This document shows positions 7,036 to 14,533 of a stretch of 23,495 nt of DNA, one piece after another (positions within the stretch are counted from its first letter, which is position 1; every line of letters starts with the position of its first letter). The translations under genes and the position numbers were made by a program. The notes under the pieces were generated by a model. The model saw only the letters and a program-made list of their open reading frames with translations, was not told the DNA's origin and ran no database searches. The stretch spans positions 1-23,495 of the forward strand of contig CALGBW010000028.1 of NCBI GenBank assembly GCA_937884635.1, in the 5' to 3' direction. The DNA comes from an uncultured Chlamydiaceae bacterium. GTDB lineage: Bacteria; Chlamydiota; Chlamydiia; Chlamydiales; Chlamydiaceae.

Positions 7036-8520
7036 ATGCCGTTCTCTATCCCCAACCTACCCCCAGTTGTACAAAATGCACTAGAAAAGGATTTTGTTTC
7101 CCACCTAGACATCATGTTTGCTCAGATGCACACTTCTGATGAAAAACCCGGAGCATTTGCATTTTTAACCCTCTCCTCTGCACTGTGGCGTCAAGGGTGC
7201 CCTCACTTACGGATAACAGCACACTCGTTATCCCCCACCCCACCTGAGGTTTCAGAACAAGAGTTCTATTCTTATTTCTCAGCCTGTTCTGAATTATTAA
7301 TTAAAAAATTATTTGTTATAGAACAGGATAAATTATATTTAAAATCTGTATATGAACAGAAAAAGAAATTATTTGAGAGAGTTGCTTATCTCACCCAAGT
7401 AACTCCTAGATTACCTATTCAGGTAGATGAAAACCCGCTGTTATCAAAAGATCAGCAAAACGTGTTACAGCAAGTATTCTCTTCTTGTTTTTCGCTTATC
7501 TGCGGTGGTCCTGGAACAGGAAAAACATTCATTGCCACACAGATTCTTCTTTCTCTACTCAAACAACACCCGACAGCTCGTATCGCCGTTGTAGCACCAA
7601 CAGGCAAAGCTGCTTCTCATATTAAACAATCCTTAGAAAGATATGCCTTCCCAGAAGACAATCTAACCATACAAACTATACATAAATTCTTACGTAAAAC
7701 TGATATCCGCTCCCCAGACCTCCTTTTAGTAGATGAGGGATCTATGGTTTCTCAGGGGTTATTTCTTAGCCTTATTCATACACTATCTGGAGAGAGAACA
7801 GCGAACGGACACGTATTAGCAGACCGATTTATTGTTCTTGGCGACGTACATCAACTCCCGCCAATAGGCATAGGTATAGGAAGTCCTCTACAAGATTTTG
7901 TCTCAGCCTTTCCCCAGCAAACCCATCACCTAACAACAGTACATAGAACGAAAAACCCTTACGCCAAGGAATTGGCTCAAGCCATCTTACATAAAAAACC
8001 TGTTCCCTTTACCCCCCTTCCCTCTTTAACAAAGACAATTGCCCAGCTTACAAAAGCTTATCAGAGTGTATTACCCACCCAAAAAAGACTTTGTGTGCTT
8101 ACGCCTATGCGTCAGGGCTTATGGGGTGGGGAGCATTTAAATACATGCCTATTCCGCTCGCTCCAAGCTCTCTCGCCAAAGCTTCCTATTCCTATAATAT
8201 CTATAAAGAATTTTGATACTCTGGAGCTTGCAAACGGAGAAACAGGGTTTTTACTACCAGCGACCCAACAATTACACTTTGATTCTGGACAAGTGGTATC
8301 ATCCACACAGTTCCCGTACTACACCCATAATTACGTAACCTCTATTCATAAAAGCCAAGGCAGTGAATACGATCAGGTTATTGTGTTAGTGCCACCTGGA
8401 AGTCATGTATTTGACCCCGCTATTCTATACACAGCTGTCACCCGAACTAAAGACCTCGTTACCATTTGGGCTGATGAAAAAACGCTAAATAAATTGATCC
8501 ACAAAACTCGTCTTTTTTAA
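7036..8520 (+). CDS. recD: RecD-like ATP-dependent helicase (exodeoxyribonuclease V alpha-type)
   Basis: A 494-residue superfamily 1B helicase. Visible motifs: Walker A CGGPGTGKTFIATQ (about 156-169), PTGKAA (motif Ia), Walker B LLVDEGSM (about 230-237), GDVHQLPP (motif III, about 269-276), TVHRTKN (motif IV region), and the C-terminal TSIHKSQGSEYDQVIVLVP with YTAVTRTKDLV (motifs V and VI). The N-terminal 120 residues have the helical layout of RecD. The family works as the 5'-3' motor of RecBCD in double-strand break repair, or alone as a RecD2-type helicase. Chlamydiae have two RecD-like proteins, and this short one fits the second. The ATG at 7036 is preferred over the TTG at 7027. A terminator follows at once. 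Confidence 0.9.
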   Translation: MPFSIPNLPPVVQNALEKDFVSHLDIMFAQMHTSDEKPGAFAFLTLSSALWRQGCPHLRITAHSLSPTPPEVSEQEFYSYFSACSELLIKKLFVIEQDKLYLKSVYEQKKKLFERVAYLTQVTPRLPIQVDENPLLSKDQQNVLQQVFSSCFSLICGGPGTGKTFIATQILLSLLKQHPTARIAVVAPTGKAASHIKQSLERYAFPEDNLTIQTIHKFLRKTDIRSPDLLLVDEGSMVSQGLFLSLIHTLSGERTANGHVLADRFIVLGDVHQLPPIGIGIGSPLQDFVSAFPQQTHHLTTVHRTKNPYAKELAQAILHKKPVPFTPLPSLTKTIAQLTKAYQSVLPTQKRLCVLTPMRQGLWGGEHLNTCLFRSLQALSPKLPIPIISIKNFDTLELANGETGFLLPATQQLHFDSGQVVSSTQFPYYTHNYVTSIHKSQGSEYDQVIVLVPPGSHVFDPAILYTAVTRTKDLVTIWADEKTLNKLIHKTRLF

Positions 8521-8530
8521 CAAAAAAAAA

Positions 8531-8558
8531 GCCCACCAAAATCCTGGTGGGCCTTTTT
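8531..8558. terminator. Bidirectional terminator between recD and the Cys-rich hydrophobic protein gene
   Basis: GCCCACCA (8531-8538) pairs with TGGTGGGC (8545-8552) across a 6-base loop. A run of nine A precedes it and T-rich sequence follows, so both convergent genes can terminate here. Confidence 0.92.
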
Positions 8559-8581
8559 CTTGAACTCACAAGTTAGGAAAC

Positions 8582-9352
8582 TTAAATTAAAGAAGCATCC
8601 TGAACAAAGTTGCAGGCTGAAGATAAAAAACCTAAAAGGCCTAAAACTAAAGCAGCACTCGCACCCAAAAATGTAGGAACCAGACAACATATACAAGCAA
8701 ATCCATCTGCTAGCATATCGATGATATTGCACAATAAAGAGAAGATAGAGGCTCGTAAACGGCAAAGAATAGCTCCCAAACCTGAAGACTCTGGAGCAGC
8801 TTGCCTGTTTGCTTGAAGTCCTGAAGCAATCTCTTGTACATTTTGAACAGCACCTAAAGCGGAGCTTACAGCACCTAAACCAGCCCCCGCAGTACCACAC
8901 TTAGAAGCGTGAGCACCTAATGAAACGACTTTCATCTCTTCAGAACCTAAGAAAGCCGCAGATTTACAGTACTTACTGCATAAACGTGTCATACGACACA
9001 AGATTGCTAAGAACGAGGAGCGAACTTTTGTTAAACAACCTTTAGAATCTAATTTGCATTTGAACTCGCCATTATCGCCTGTCTCGTAAAACATTGCACC
9101 ACTTAAACATTGTGTGGTCATCAATCCAGCATCAATTACAGTGTTCACCGAATATGCTTGATTAAAAGCATTCTCTAGAGGAGCTAGGGAGGCACTATTA
9201 GGGTGAGAAATTCTAGCTAAGGCACAAGAAGATGAAATCAAGCCGTTTATATCACCCAATAAATTCATCCCAGAGCGCAAGCTTGCTACTTCTTTATTAA
9301 GTTTAGGTAATAGACGGCAGTTTCCTGCACAAATTCCAAGAGAAGCGCTCAT
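8582..9352 (-). CDS. Cys-rich hydrophobic hypothetical protein, Inc-like character
   Basis: 256 residues with 16 cysteines and no family I recognise with certainty. A long hydrophobic block near the C-terminus (about 199-246) splits into two stretches around a Cys-rich turn (FACICCLVP), as in the bilobed membrane domain of chlamydial inclusion membrane (Inc) proteins. A weaker hydrophobic stretch lies near 145-170, and there is no N-terminal Sec signal. Inc proteins are type III secreted, so lack of a signal peptide fits. In C. trachomatis the gene after rpsT (CT618) is a predicted Inc, so this may be its counterpart, but I cannot confirm similarity. AGGTTG lies about 6 bases before the ATG. 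The gene ends at the shared terminator. Confidence 0.72.
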   Translation of the reverse strand: MSASLGICAGNCRLLPKLNKEVASLRSGMNLLGDINGLISSSCALARISHPNSASLAPLENAFNQAYSVNTVIDAGLMTTQCLSGAMFYETGDNGEFKCKLDSKGCLTKVRSSFLAILCRMTRLCSKYCKSAAFLGSEEMKVVSLGAHASKCGTAGAGLGAVSSALGAVQNVQEIASGLQANRQAAPESSGLGAILCRLRASIFSLLCNIIDMLADGFACICCLVPTFLGASAALVLGLLGFLSSACNFVQDASLI

Positions 9353-9465
9353 AATAACAACCTAATTCAGTAATTAAAGGTTCACCCTAATTAATAAAAA
9401 CGAGAAGAAAGGATACAAAAAGAAAAAAATAAAAGAAAAATAAAAAATTCTCACCAAATTAGATG

Positions 9466-11265
9466 TTAAATATATTTTTTACACAAACCGAGAGCTTTTT
9501 GCACATGAGCATGTAATTTGTCTCTAGGTTCTAAATAATTGAAACAGTCCCAAGCTTCCTGATAGCGGCCCTCTTCCACCAAATTGAGCCCCAGCAAAAG
9601 CCAGCTTGCTGATGCTGGGTGTACCCTTGTTAACCATAGTGAATACAAACAAGAATTTTTATAATCCCCAAGGAAATACAAATACTCCGCATCAGCTAAA
9701 TAATTAGCGATAACCTCATCATGCAAGGCTACGGAGAATAAGCGAGCTTCCTGGATAAACTCTTCCAAAAGCAAAAGTTTAGACACTGCGCGCGCCTCTA
9801 ACGCATGGGAATAAGCCTGCTGCACAAAAATAGCTATCTGCTTTTGTGTCTCTATAGCAAGCTGAGAGCTCTCCAACACTCCCTTTAGAACTTGCAACAC
9901 CCTCTCATCATGTCCTCCTTGATACCAAATGCTTTTCGCGCCTCGTATCAGATGTGTGACAAGATGCTGTTGATCCATGGTACAAGTGGGTATCGTATCC
10001 CACAAACTAAGATAGCTTTTCAACCGCGAGTGTTCCCTATCATCCTGTAGCATTAGTTGTAATAGACTATCTTGAGAAAGAGTGAGATAACCGCTTCGTG
10101 GTACAGAAGGTTCTAGTATGTAGAGTAAAGATAGACAGGTTTTTGCTTCCTCTATCTTCGCTTGTTGCATGCTTTCTGCCAGCATTTTTTCTAAGAATTG
10201 AATTAGAACCTTCGATAATGCAGTTTGATGAGAAGAAAAAAGCGCGCGACAAACTTTTTCAACAGAAGGATAGGAAGAAAATAGGTTATCTAAAATCGGC
10301 CGAACAACCCTACCATAGTCAATAGCAACATAAGTCTTTTCGCAGTGCGATAACACATCTCTTAATGCAACAACCTTCTCTTCTGGTAGGAGCAGCGCAC
10401 TATGTATGATGTGCGTAATCATAGCCTCTCCAGAAATAAATTTCTCATGTAGAGAGGGATGGGCACCTAAGGCTTTTTGCTGATAAAAAACTATAGTCTC
10501 GTAGTAATCGGGAATAACAAAAACGGAATCCGTTTGCTGCATTTCTAAGAAATAATTCTTACTCATCATTAAGATGATCCGGTTATAAACTTTTTGGTTT
10601 ATATCCTCTGAATTCTTAGCAAGCGACTCTAGTAGACGATGTAATATCATCCTGCCTTCTACAAACTTGCCTGAATGAGATAGAGCATCAGCTTCTACAC
10701 ACTCTAAGAAAAACTCAGAAAACAGCTCATCAATATTTTTATCTAAGCACAAAGAACTCCGATATCCACTCTTTCTCCACAACTCTAAAAAATCTTCTAC
10801 TAAGTGATAATGTTTCTCCTTATAACATAATAATGCACGACACAAAGGTACGTAAGCTGAAGAGGGAAAATGCTCCTCTAAAGCCAGAAGTAACTCATAC
10901 ATCAAGTTCGCATCTTCAAAGAAGAAAGCGTTTAAAAACCGACCGCAAATTAATTCTTCTTTCAAAAGAAAGGGCTGGTCCAGAACTTCTTGGTAAACCT
11001 TAGCGAAAATTGTATCCGCTTCACTAAACTTCTTTGTCTTTTGTAAAGCAAATCCCTTCAAACAGGTTAAAAACTTCTTCTGTTGCGACACCGGAATGTG
11101 CTCGGGAAACACTCCTAATAAATCTTGAGGTCCACTACCCCCGTCGCTACCAGTCTTGTTCTCAGGTTTCGCAACAAGTGTCCCTGATGAATATAAAGAG
11201 AACACACCAAACCCTGAAACAAAACACGTTGCCCAAAAACTACAAAATAGTACGTATCGCATCAT
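9466..11265 (-). CDS. Exported TPR-like helical repeat protein, function unknown
   Basis: 599 residues from the ATG at 11265 (a second ATG follows at once). A TTG at 11340 in the same frame would put 25 residues before the signal and is less likely. The N-terminus MMRYVLFCSFWATCFVSG looks like a Sec signal peptide or membrane anchor. A low-complexity Gly/Ser stretch follows. The rest is alpha-helical with TPR-like spacing, for example FALQKTKKFSEADTIFAKVY near the start and AEYLYFLGDYKNSCLYSLWL plus GLNLVEEGRYQEAWDCFNYL at the end. TPR proteins usually scaffold complexes; a periplasmic place is inferred. No lipobox is seen. It is transcribed away from chxR across a 290-base gap. Confidence 0.78.
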   Translation of the reverse strand: MMRYVLFCSFWATCFVSGFGVFSLYSSGTLVAKPENKTGSDGGSGPQDLLGVFPEHIPVSQQKKFLTCLKGFALQKTKKFSEADTIFAKVYQEVLDQPFLLKEELICGRFLNAFFFEDANLMYELLLALEEHFPSSAYVPLCRALLCYKEKHYHLVEDFLELWRKSGYRSSLCLDKNIDELFSEFFLECVEADALSHSGKFVEGRMILHRLLESLAKNSEDINQKVYNRIILMMSKNYFLEMQQTDSVFVIPDYYETIVFYQQKALGAHPSLHEKFISGEAMITHIIHSALLLPEEKVVALRDVLSHCEKTYVAIDYGRVVRPILDNLFSSYPSVEKVCRALFSSHQTALSKVLIQFLEKMLAESMQQAKIEEAKTCLSLLYILEPSVPRSGYLTLSQDSLLQLMLQDDREHSRLKSYLSLWDTIPTCTMDQQHLVTHLIRGAKSIWYQGGHDERVLQVLKGVLESSQLAIETQKQIAIFVQQAYSHALEARAVSKLLLLEEFIQEARLFSVALHDEVIANYLADAEYLYFLGDYKNSCLYSLWLTRVHPASASWLLLGLNLVEEGRYQEAWDCFNYLEPRDKLHAHVQKALGLCKKYI

Positions 11266-11555
11266 AAAACTTTTCTCTGTGTAGTTTGACAGTGTTTTTA
11301 TGACTTTGCCATCACCAAAATACAAAAAGATGCGAAACAATAATCAAAAAATAAATTTTTCTTCACGAAGAGTTTAAAAAATTTTTCCTAACACTCCTGA
11401 AAACACTCCATATTAAATAGTTGGCTTTCAGAAGATCGACACACAGATAATAAAAATGCGCATTTCTTAAAAAAAACCCAACAAACCATCTTTGAAAATA
11501 AAGAGCTTTGTATTAGTTATCAAAAAAGATCTATTAACAATTTACCACCTAAACA
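11266..11555. promoter_or_regulatory. Divergent promoter region of chxR and the TPR-like gene
   Basis: 290 AT-rich bases between two divergent starts. ChxR of C. trachomatis activates its own gene through paired half-sites. Single half-site-like heptamers can be found here by eye, but not a convincing correctly spaced pair. The ATG of chxR has no Shine-Dalgarno sequence in the 20 bases before it. Confidence 0.45.
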
Positions 11556-12227
11556 ATGCAAGATAAACAAATCTTACTTGTTACCGAGGATTATGAATTA
11601 GCTTCTCAAATTCGGGAGATTAGCGCTCGTAATCCGGAGTATCGCATCACCTCCGCCTCCAGTTTGAAGGATTATGCCCATTATAATCTGATTTTTTGCG
11701 ACTATCTTCTTCTCCCAGACGCCGTATTTTCTAATGAGTTCTCATTTAGTAATGACGTGATCGTCCTCTTTGATATTTTTGAAGAGAGTTCCATTCTTCA
11801 TGTTCTTGACTGCGGAACTATTGGCTATATTTTAAAACCTATTACAGCAAAAATCCTAGACGCATTAATTCGCTCATTCCTTCGTAAATACTCCTCTAAA
11901 GAACTCGCTATACCAGAAGTATTTACATTTGGAGATCATACTTTCCATGTGTTGAATTTATTTATAGAGCACCCTGGTGGGAAAATACACCTAACCCCAT
12001 CAGAAGCGGGGATTCTCACTCGCCTCTTAGTAAACAGAGGCCGCCTCTGTTTGAGAAAACAGCTTTTAGATGAGATCAAAAGCAATAACAAAGGCATCGT
12101 AGCTAGAAACGTAGACGTACACATAGCCTCTCTCAGGAAAAAACTCGGTCCTTATGGAGATAAAATCTCCACAGTACGCGGTGTAGGCTATCTCTTCACA
12201 AAAGATGAAGACACATTATACTCCTAA
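11556..12227 (+). CDS. chxR: Atypical OmpR-family response regulator ChxR
   Basis: 223 residues: a degenerate receiver domain (about 5-115) and an OmpR/PhoB winged-helix DNA-binding domain (about 125-218) with LTPSEAGILTRLLVNRGRLC, VARNVDVHIASLRKKLG and the wing VRGVGYLFT. Chlamydial ChxR is an orphan regulator, without a kinase partner, that works unphosphorylated as a dimer in mid-to-late development. In this receiver the N-terminal acidic cluster is partly kept (TED, residues 10-12) and the switch lysine is present (ILKPI), but the conserved Thr/Ser region reads VLFDIFEES. Residue 49 is Asp in IFCDYLLLP, with Pro one position further away than usual. It ends 29 bases from the convergent beta-helix gene. 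Identification rests on memory of ChxR and on the degenerate receiver. Confidence 0.93.
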   Translation: MQDKQILLVTEDYELASQIREISARNPEYRITSASSLKDYAHYNLIFCDYLLLPDAVFSNEFSFSNDVIVLFDIFEESSILHVLDCGTIGYILKPITAKILDALIRSFLRKYSSKELAIPEVFTFGDHTFHVLNLFIEHPGGKIHLTPSEAGILTRLLVNRGRLCLRKQLLDEIKSNNKGIVARNVDVHIASLRKKLGPYGDKISTVRGVGYLFTKDEDTLYS

Positions 12228-12256
12228 GTCTCCTACGTATTGTCGTAAACGCCTTT

Positions 12257-12865
12257 TCAATAGGACTTCGGATAAATATAGGTTCCTCGAGCAAGACAGG
12301 TTCCGGGATTTAGTACAACATTACACCCAACTCCGACATTTTCACCTAGAAACGCTCCAACTTTTCTTTTTTGCGTATGCATACGCTCCCCTTTATAGGT
12401 AGCGGTAATATTCTTTCCGTCTAAACGAAAATTCGCACAACGGACACCAGCCCCTAATAATACACCAGAAGCCAAAACAGTATCTCCTATATACGCAAAG
12501 TGTCCAGCTTTCACCCCATGCCCCAAATACGCTTGTTTTACTTCTGTACAATGCCCGATGACACATTTCTCTCCTGTGACTACTCCTCCTCTGATATAAG
12601 CTCCGTGGCGCACCTCACTCCCCGGCCCTATAATACAAGGCCCAGTAATATACGCTCCAGACTCGACATACGCCCCATCCGCTATTTCTATTAAGTCCTC
12701 ATTTTTCAAGAAAACCCCTTTCTCCACAGTACCTAAGATACCGCAAAATGTGTGTTGTTTTAGAAAATCATCCAATAAAGAGAGAATCTCCCAAGGAAAA
12801 GAACATCTCAACAATTCTGGGTAAGGAAATGTTGCATCTTCAAATAGATCACAAACCCAATTCAT
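12257..12865 (-). CDS. Left-handed beta-helix protein resembling the GlmU acetyltransferase domain
   Basis: 202 residues. After a helical N-terminal 45 residues, hexapeptide-repeat turns run from about 60 to 200 (IADGAYVESGAYITGPCIIG, GSEVRHGAYIRGG and others). GAGVRCANFRLDGKN (about 138-152) resembles the GlmU block around its active Asn and DGK, and AFLGENVGVGCNVVLNPGT resembles the following coils. GlmU acetylates glucosamine-1-phosphate and then adds UMP; the uridylyltransferase domain is absent here. The protein may be a stand-alone acyl- or nucleotidyltransferase partner in UDP-sugar or LPS metabolism; the substrate is unknown. I chose the ATG at 12865 because GAAGGTGG lies just upstream. 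A longer frame to 12895 starts inside that region and is less likely. Confidence 0.8.
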   Translation of the reverse strand: MNWVCDLFEDATFPYPELLRCSFPWEILSLLDDFLKQHTFCGILGTVEKGVFLKNEDLIEIADGAYVESGAYITGPCIIGPGSEVRHGAYIRGGVVTGEKCVIGHCTEVKQAYLGHGVKAGHFAYIGDTVLASGVLLGAGVRCANFRLDGKNITATYKGERMHTQKRKVGAFLGENVGVGCNVVLNPGTCLARGTYIYPKSY

Positions 12866-13034
12866 GACACCACCTTCAAGGAGGTTAAAAAACAAAGAAG
12901 AAAATTATGGTCTTGAAATTTTTTACAATATAGAGAAATTTTCGTGCTTCCGATAAACAAACATCCCATCGTCTTTCTTTTTCAAAGACATGAACAGGTG
13001 TGTTTTCTCTGGTTACGCTTTCTTTGTCAGAAAG

Positions 13035-13054
13035 CCAACTCCTTTAGGTGTTGG
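13035..13054 (+). repeat. Twin hairpin, copy A (loop TCCTTTAGGT)
   Basis: Stem CCAAC (13035-13039) with GTTGG (13050-13054) and loop TCCTTTAGGT (13040-13049). It is 16/20 identical to copy B. The four differences form two compensating base-pair changes. Confidence 0.7.
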
Positions 13055-13211
13055 ATGAATGGTTCAAAAAGTTTTGCAAAGATACTAAAAATGTATTAGC
13101 TTTGTGTCGCTGATGTTAATGCGGCAATTAATATTCTAAGAGTCGGGACATCGACTTAGGGAAGAGGAGCTGTAATTCCTGCGCAGCAGATCGGCTCTGT
13201 CGACGCCCGAA

Positions 13212-13233
13212 TCCCATTCCTTTAGGTATGGGA
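13212..13233 (+). repeat. Twin hairpin, copy B (loop TCCTTTAGGT), next to the ispA start
   Basis: Stem TCCCAT (13212-13217) with ATGGGA (13228-13233) and loop TCCTTTAGGT (13218-13227). The 3' arm holds an in-frame ATG (13228) and part of GGGAG, the only Shine-Dalgarno-like sequence before the ATG at 13249, so the fold could hide the ribosome site. Confidence 0.7.
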
Positions 13234-13248
13234 GTATGTCAAACGATT

Positions 13249-14109
13249 ATGGAAAACTTTGATTCTTACAGAAACATATTTGAGTTGGGTCTACAAGACG
13301 CCTTACAAGATTTTGGAACACCTGATCAACCTCTAAGAAAACCTGTAGAATATGCTTTAACAAGCGGTGGAAAACGTATTCGCCCTCTTTTTGTTTTTGC
13401 TTTTGCCAAAGGCATAGGGAAACAACGAAACCTCCTAGACTCGGCTCTAGCCATTGAGTTTATTCACACATCCACTCTCATAGCCGATGACCTTCCCTGT
13501 ATGGATAACGACGATGAACGTAGAGGTAGACCTACTTTACACAAAGCCTTTGATGAAGCCTCAGCCCTTCTTGCTTCCTATGCGCTCATCCCAGCCGCTT
13601 ATTCTCGATTAAGACTAAACGCCAAAAAACTCAAACAATCTGGATGTGATCCAGTTGAAATTGATTCTGCTCATGACCTGATAGCTGATATTGTGGATAA
13701 AAATTTTGGTGTTGCCGGCATCCTCAGCGGTCAACATCAAGATATCTTTTTTGAAAACAAAGGTCCGGACCACGTTCTTTCCATTATGCATAAAAAAACA
13801 AGCTCTCTTTTTGAAATAGCTTGTTGTTCCGGATGGCTATTTGGAGGAGGGGATCCTCAAGGATTAACCGTCGTAACAGAATTTGCCTCTCATTACGGCA
13901 TCCTATTCCAAATCCGAGATGATTTGCTGGATATCCACCAAAAAGACGAAGGGTTAAATTTTGCACTTCTTTTTGGAGAGCAAAAAGCAAAAGAACTTTT
14001 AGAAAACTCTTATCAAAGATGTAGGGAATTATTAGAAAACATTCTATCTTTCGGCTTACAAGATTGTTCTGAGATAGAAAAGCTGATTGAGCAAACATAC
14101 TTTCTATAG
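13249..14109 (+). CDS. ispA: Polyprenyl (geranyl/farnesyl) diphosphate synthase
   Basis: 286 residues of the trans-isoprenyl diphosphate synthase family, which condenses isopentenyl diphosphate with allylic diphosphates to make precursors for quinones and undecaprenyl carriers. Visible motifs: GGKRIRP (40-46), the first Asp-rich motif DDLPCMD (80-86, bacterial DDX4D type), RRGRPT after it, and the second Asp-rich motif FQIRDDLLD (220-228). The length matches IspA of E. coli (299). The N-terminus MENFDSYRNIFELGLQDAL aligns with the usual start of the family, so I prefer the ATG at 13249 to the in-frame ATG at 13228, which lies in a hairpin stem. The Shine-Dalgarno sequence is poor (GGGAG, 14 bases away), which fits possible control by the structured leader. 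Confidence 0.92.
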   Translation: MENFDSYRNIFELGLQDALQDFGTPDQPLRKPVEYALTSGGKRIRPLFVFAFAKGIGKQRNLLDSALAIEFIHTSTLIADDLPCMDNDDERRGRPTLHKAFDEASALLASYALIPAAYSRLRLNAKKLKQSGCDPVEIDSAHDLIADIVDKNFGVAGILSGQHQDIFFENKGPDHVLSIMHKKTSSLFEIACCSGWLFGGGDPQGLTVVTEFASHYGILFQIRDDLLDIHQKDEGLNFALLFGEQKAKELLENSYQRCRELLENILSFGLQDCSEIEKLIEQTYFL

Positions 14110-14165
14110 AAAAAGATCTCCCTTTCCTGTATAGTCGGATATTCTTTCTTCGAAAGGTCTTTACT

Positions 14166-14420
14166 GTGCATAATTTAATAGAAAATAACCTCGTTCGATT
14201 CAAAAATATCTCAAAAACAAAACAAGGTATTTTTGTAAATTTTCAGGTGAAAGGCGAGAGAGGTGGGGCAACATTTACAGCTTCTATAGCCGTGGATTTA
14301 AGTGCCGCAGAAGTTTCTGCCTGTGATTCCCTAGAAATGATCATCGAACGTTGTGCACAAATCGGGTTATCCGAATTCAAACGCTGTGAATTTCAATTCG
14401 AAGGCATTTCCTGTTTATAA
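14166..14420 (+). CDS. Small hypothetical protein, 84 residues
   Basis: Starts at GTG 14166 with AAAGG 8 bases upstream, 56 bases after ispA on the same strand. The protein is soluble, with mixed alpha/beta character and no membrane segment. A glycine- and charge-rich turn (VKGERGGATF) leads into a hydrophobic stretch (TASIAVDLSAAEVSACDSLE), and the C-terminus reads SEFKRCEFQFEGISCL. I do not recognise a domain. In C. trachomatis a small gene of unknown function (CT627) lies next to ispA, so this may be its counterpart. The good ribosome site, uninterrupted frame and tight packing between ispA and the tRNA make it likely real. Confidence 0.75.
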   Translation: MHNLIENNLVRFKNISKTKQGIFVNFQVKGERGGATFTASIAVDLSAAEVSACDSLEMIIERCAQIGLSEFKRCEFQFEGISCL

Positions 14421-14426
14421 TTCTTC

Positions 14427-14500
14427 CTGGGTGTAGCGCAGCCTGGTAGCGCACTTGCATGGGGTGCAAGGGGGCGGAGGTTCAAATCCTCTCATCCAGA
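14427..14500 (+). tRNA. tRNA-Pro (anticodon GGG)
   Basis: 74 bases fold as a cloverleaf: acceptor CTGGGTG with CATCCAG (one G-T pair), anticodon stem CTTGC/GCAAG around loop ATGGGGT (anticodon GGG, G at position 37), T-arm GGAGG-TTCAAAT-CCTCT, and discriminator A. The CCA end is not encoded, so it must be added after transcription. It reads CCC and CCU codons. It begins 6 bases after the preceding small gene. Confidence 0.96.
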
Positions 14501-14533
14501 TTCTCTTTGTAAAACTGACTTCAACCCTACCAT

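Larger units (their letters stand above)
13017..13233 (+). ncRNA. Candidate structured RNA or leader upstream of ispA
   Basis: The 362 bases between the beta-helix gene and ispA split in two. 12866-13016 is AT-rich with nothing I can name. 13017-13233 holds a run of hairpins: GCTTTC/GAAAGC (13017-13035), CCAAC/GTTGG (13035-13054), CAAAG+ATAC / GTAT+CTTTG (13077-13104), TGTCGC/GCGGCA (13105-13126), CTAA+GTCG / CGAC+TTAG (13136-13159) or alternatively a long stem 13143-13210, and TCCCAT/ATGGGA (13212-13233). The second and last have the same loop. It could be the ispA 5' leader or a separate small RNA; it matches no RNA class I know (not tmRNA, RNase P, SRP or 6S). No promoter or terminator was recognised. 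Pairings were checked base by base; the function is inferred. Confidence 0.5.

Noticed and set aside
8610..8816. Plus-strand 68-residue frame
   Set aside because: Antisense shadow of the Cys-rich gene, with no ribosome site and no coding character.
11266..11340. TTG-started longer N-terminus for the TPR-like protein
   Set aside because: It would place 25 residues before an evident signal peptide; the two ATG codons at 11262-11265 are better.
11341..11555. ChxR autoregulatory half-site pairs
   Set aside because: Single heptamers fit the loose consensus, but none form a correctly spaced pair that I could confirm by eye.
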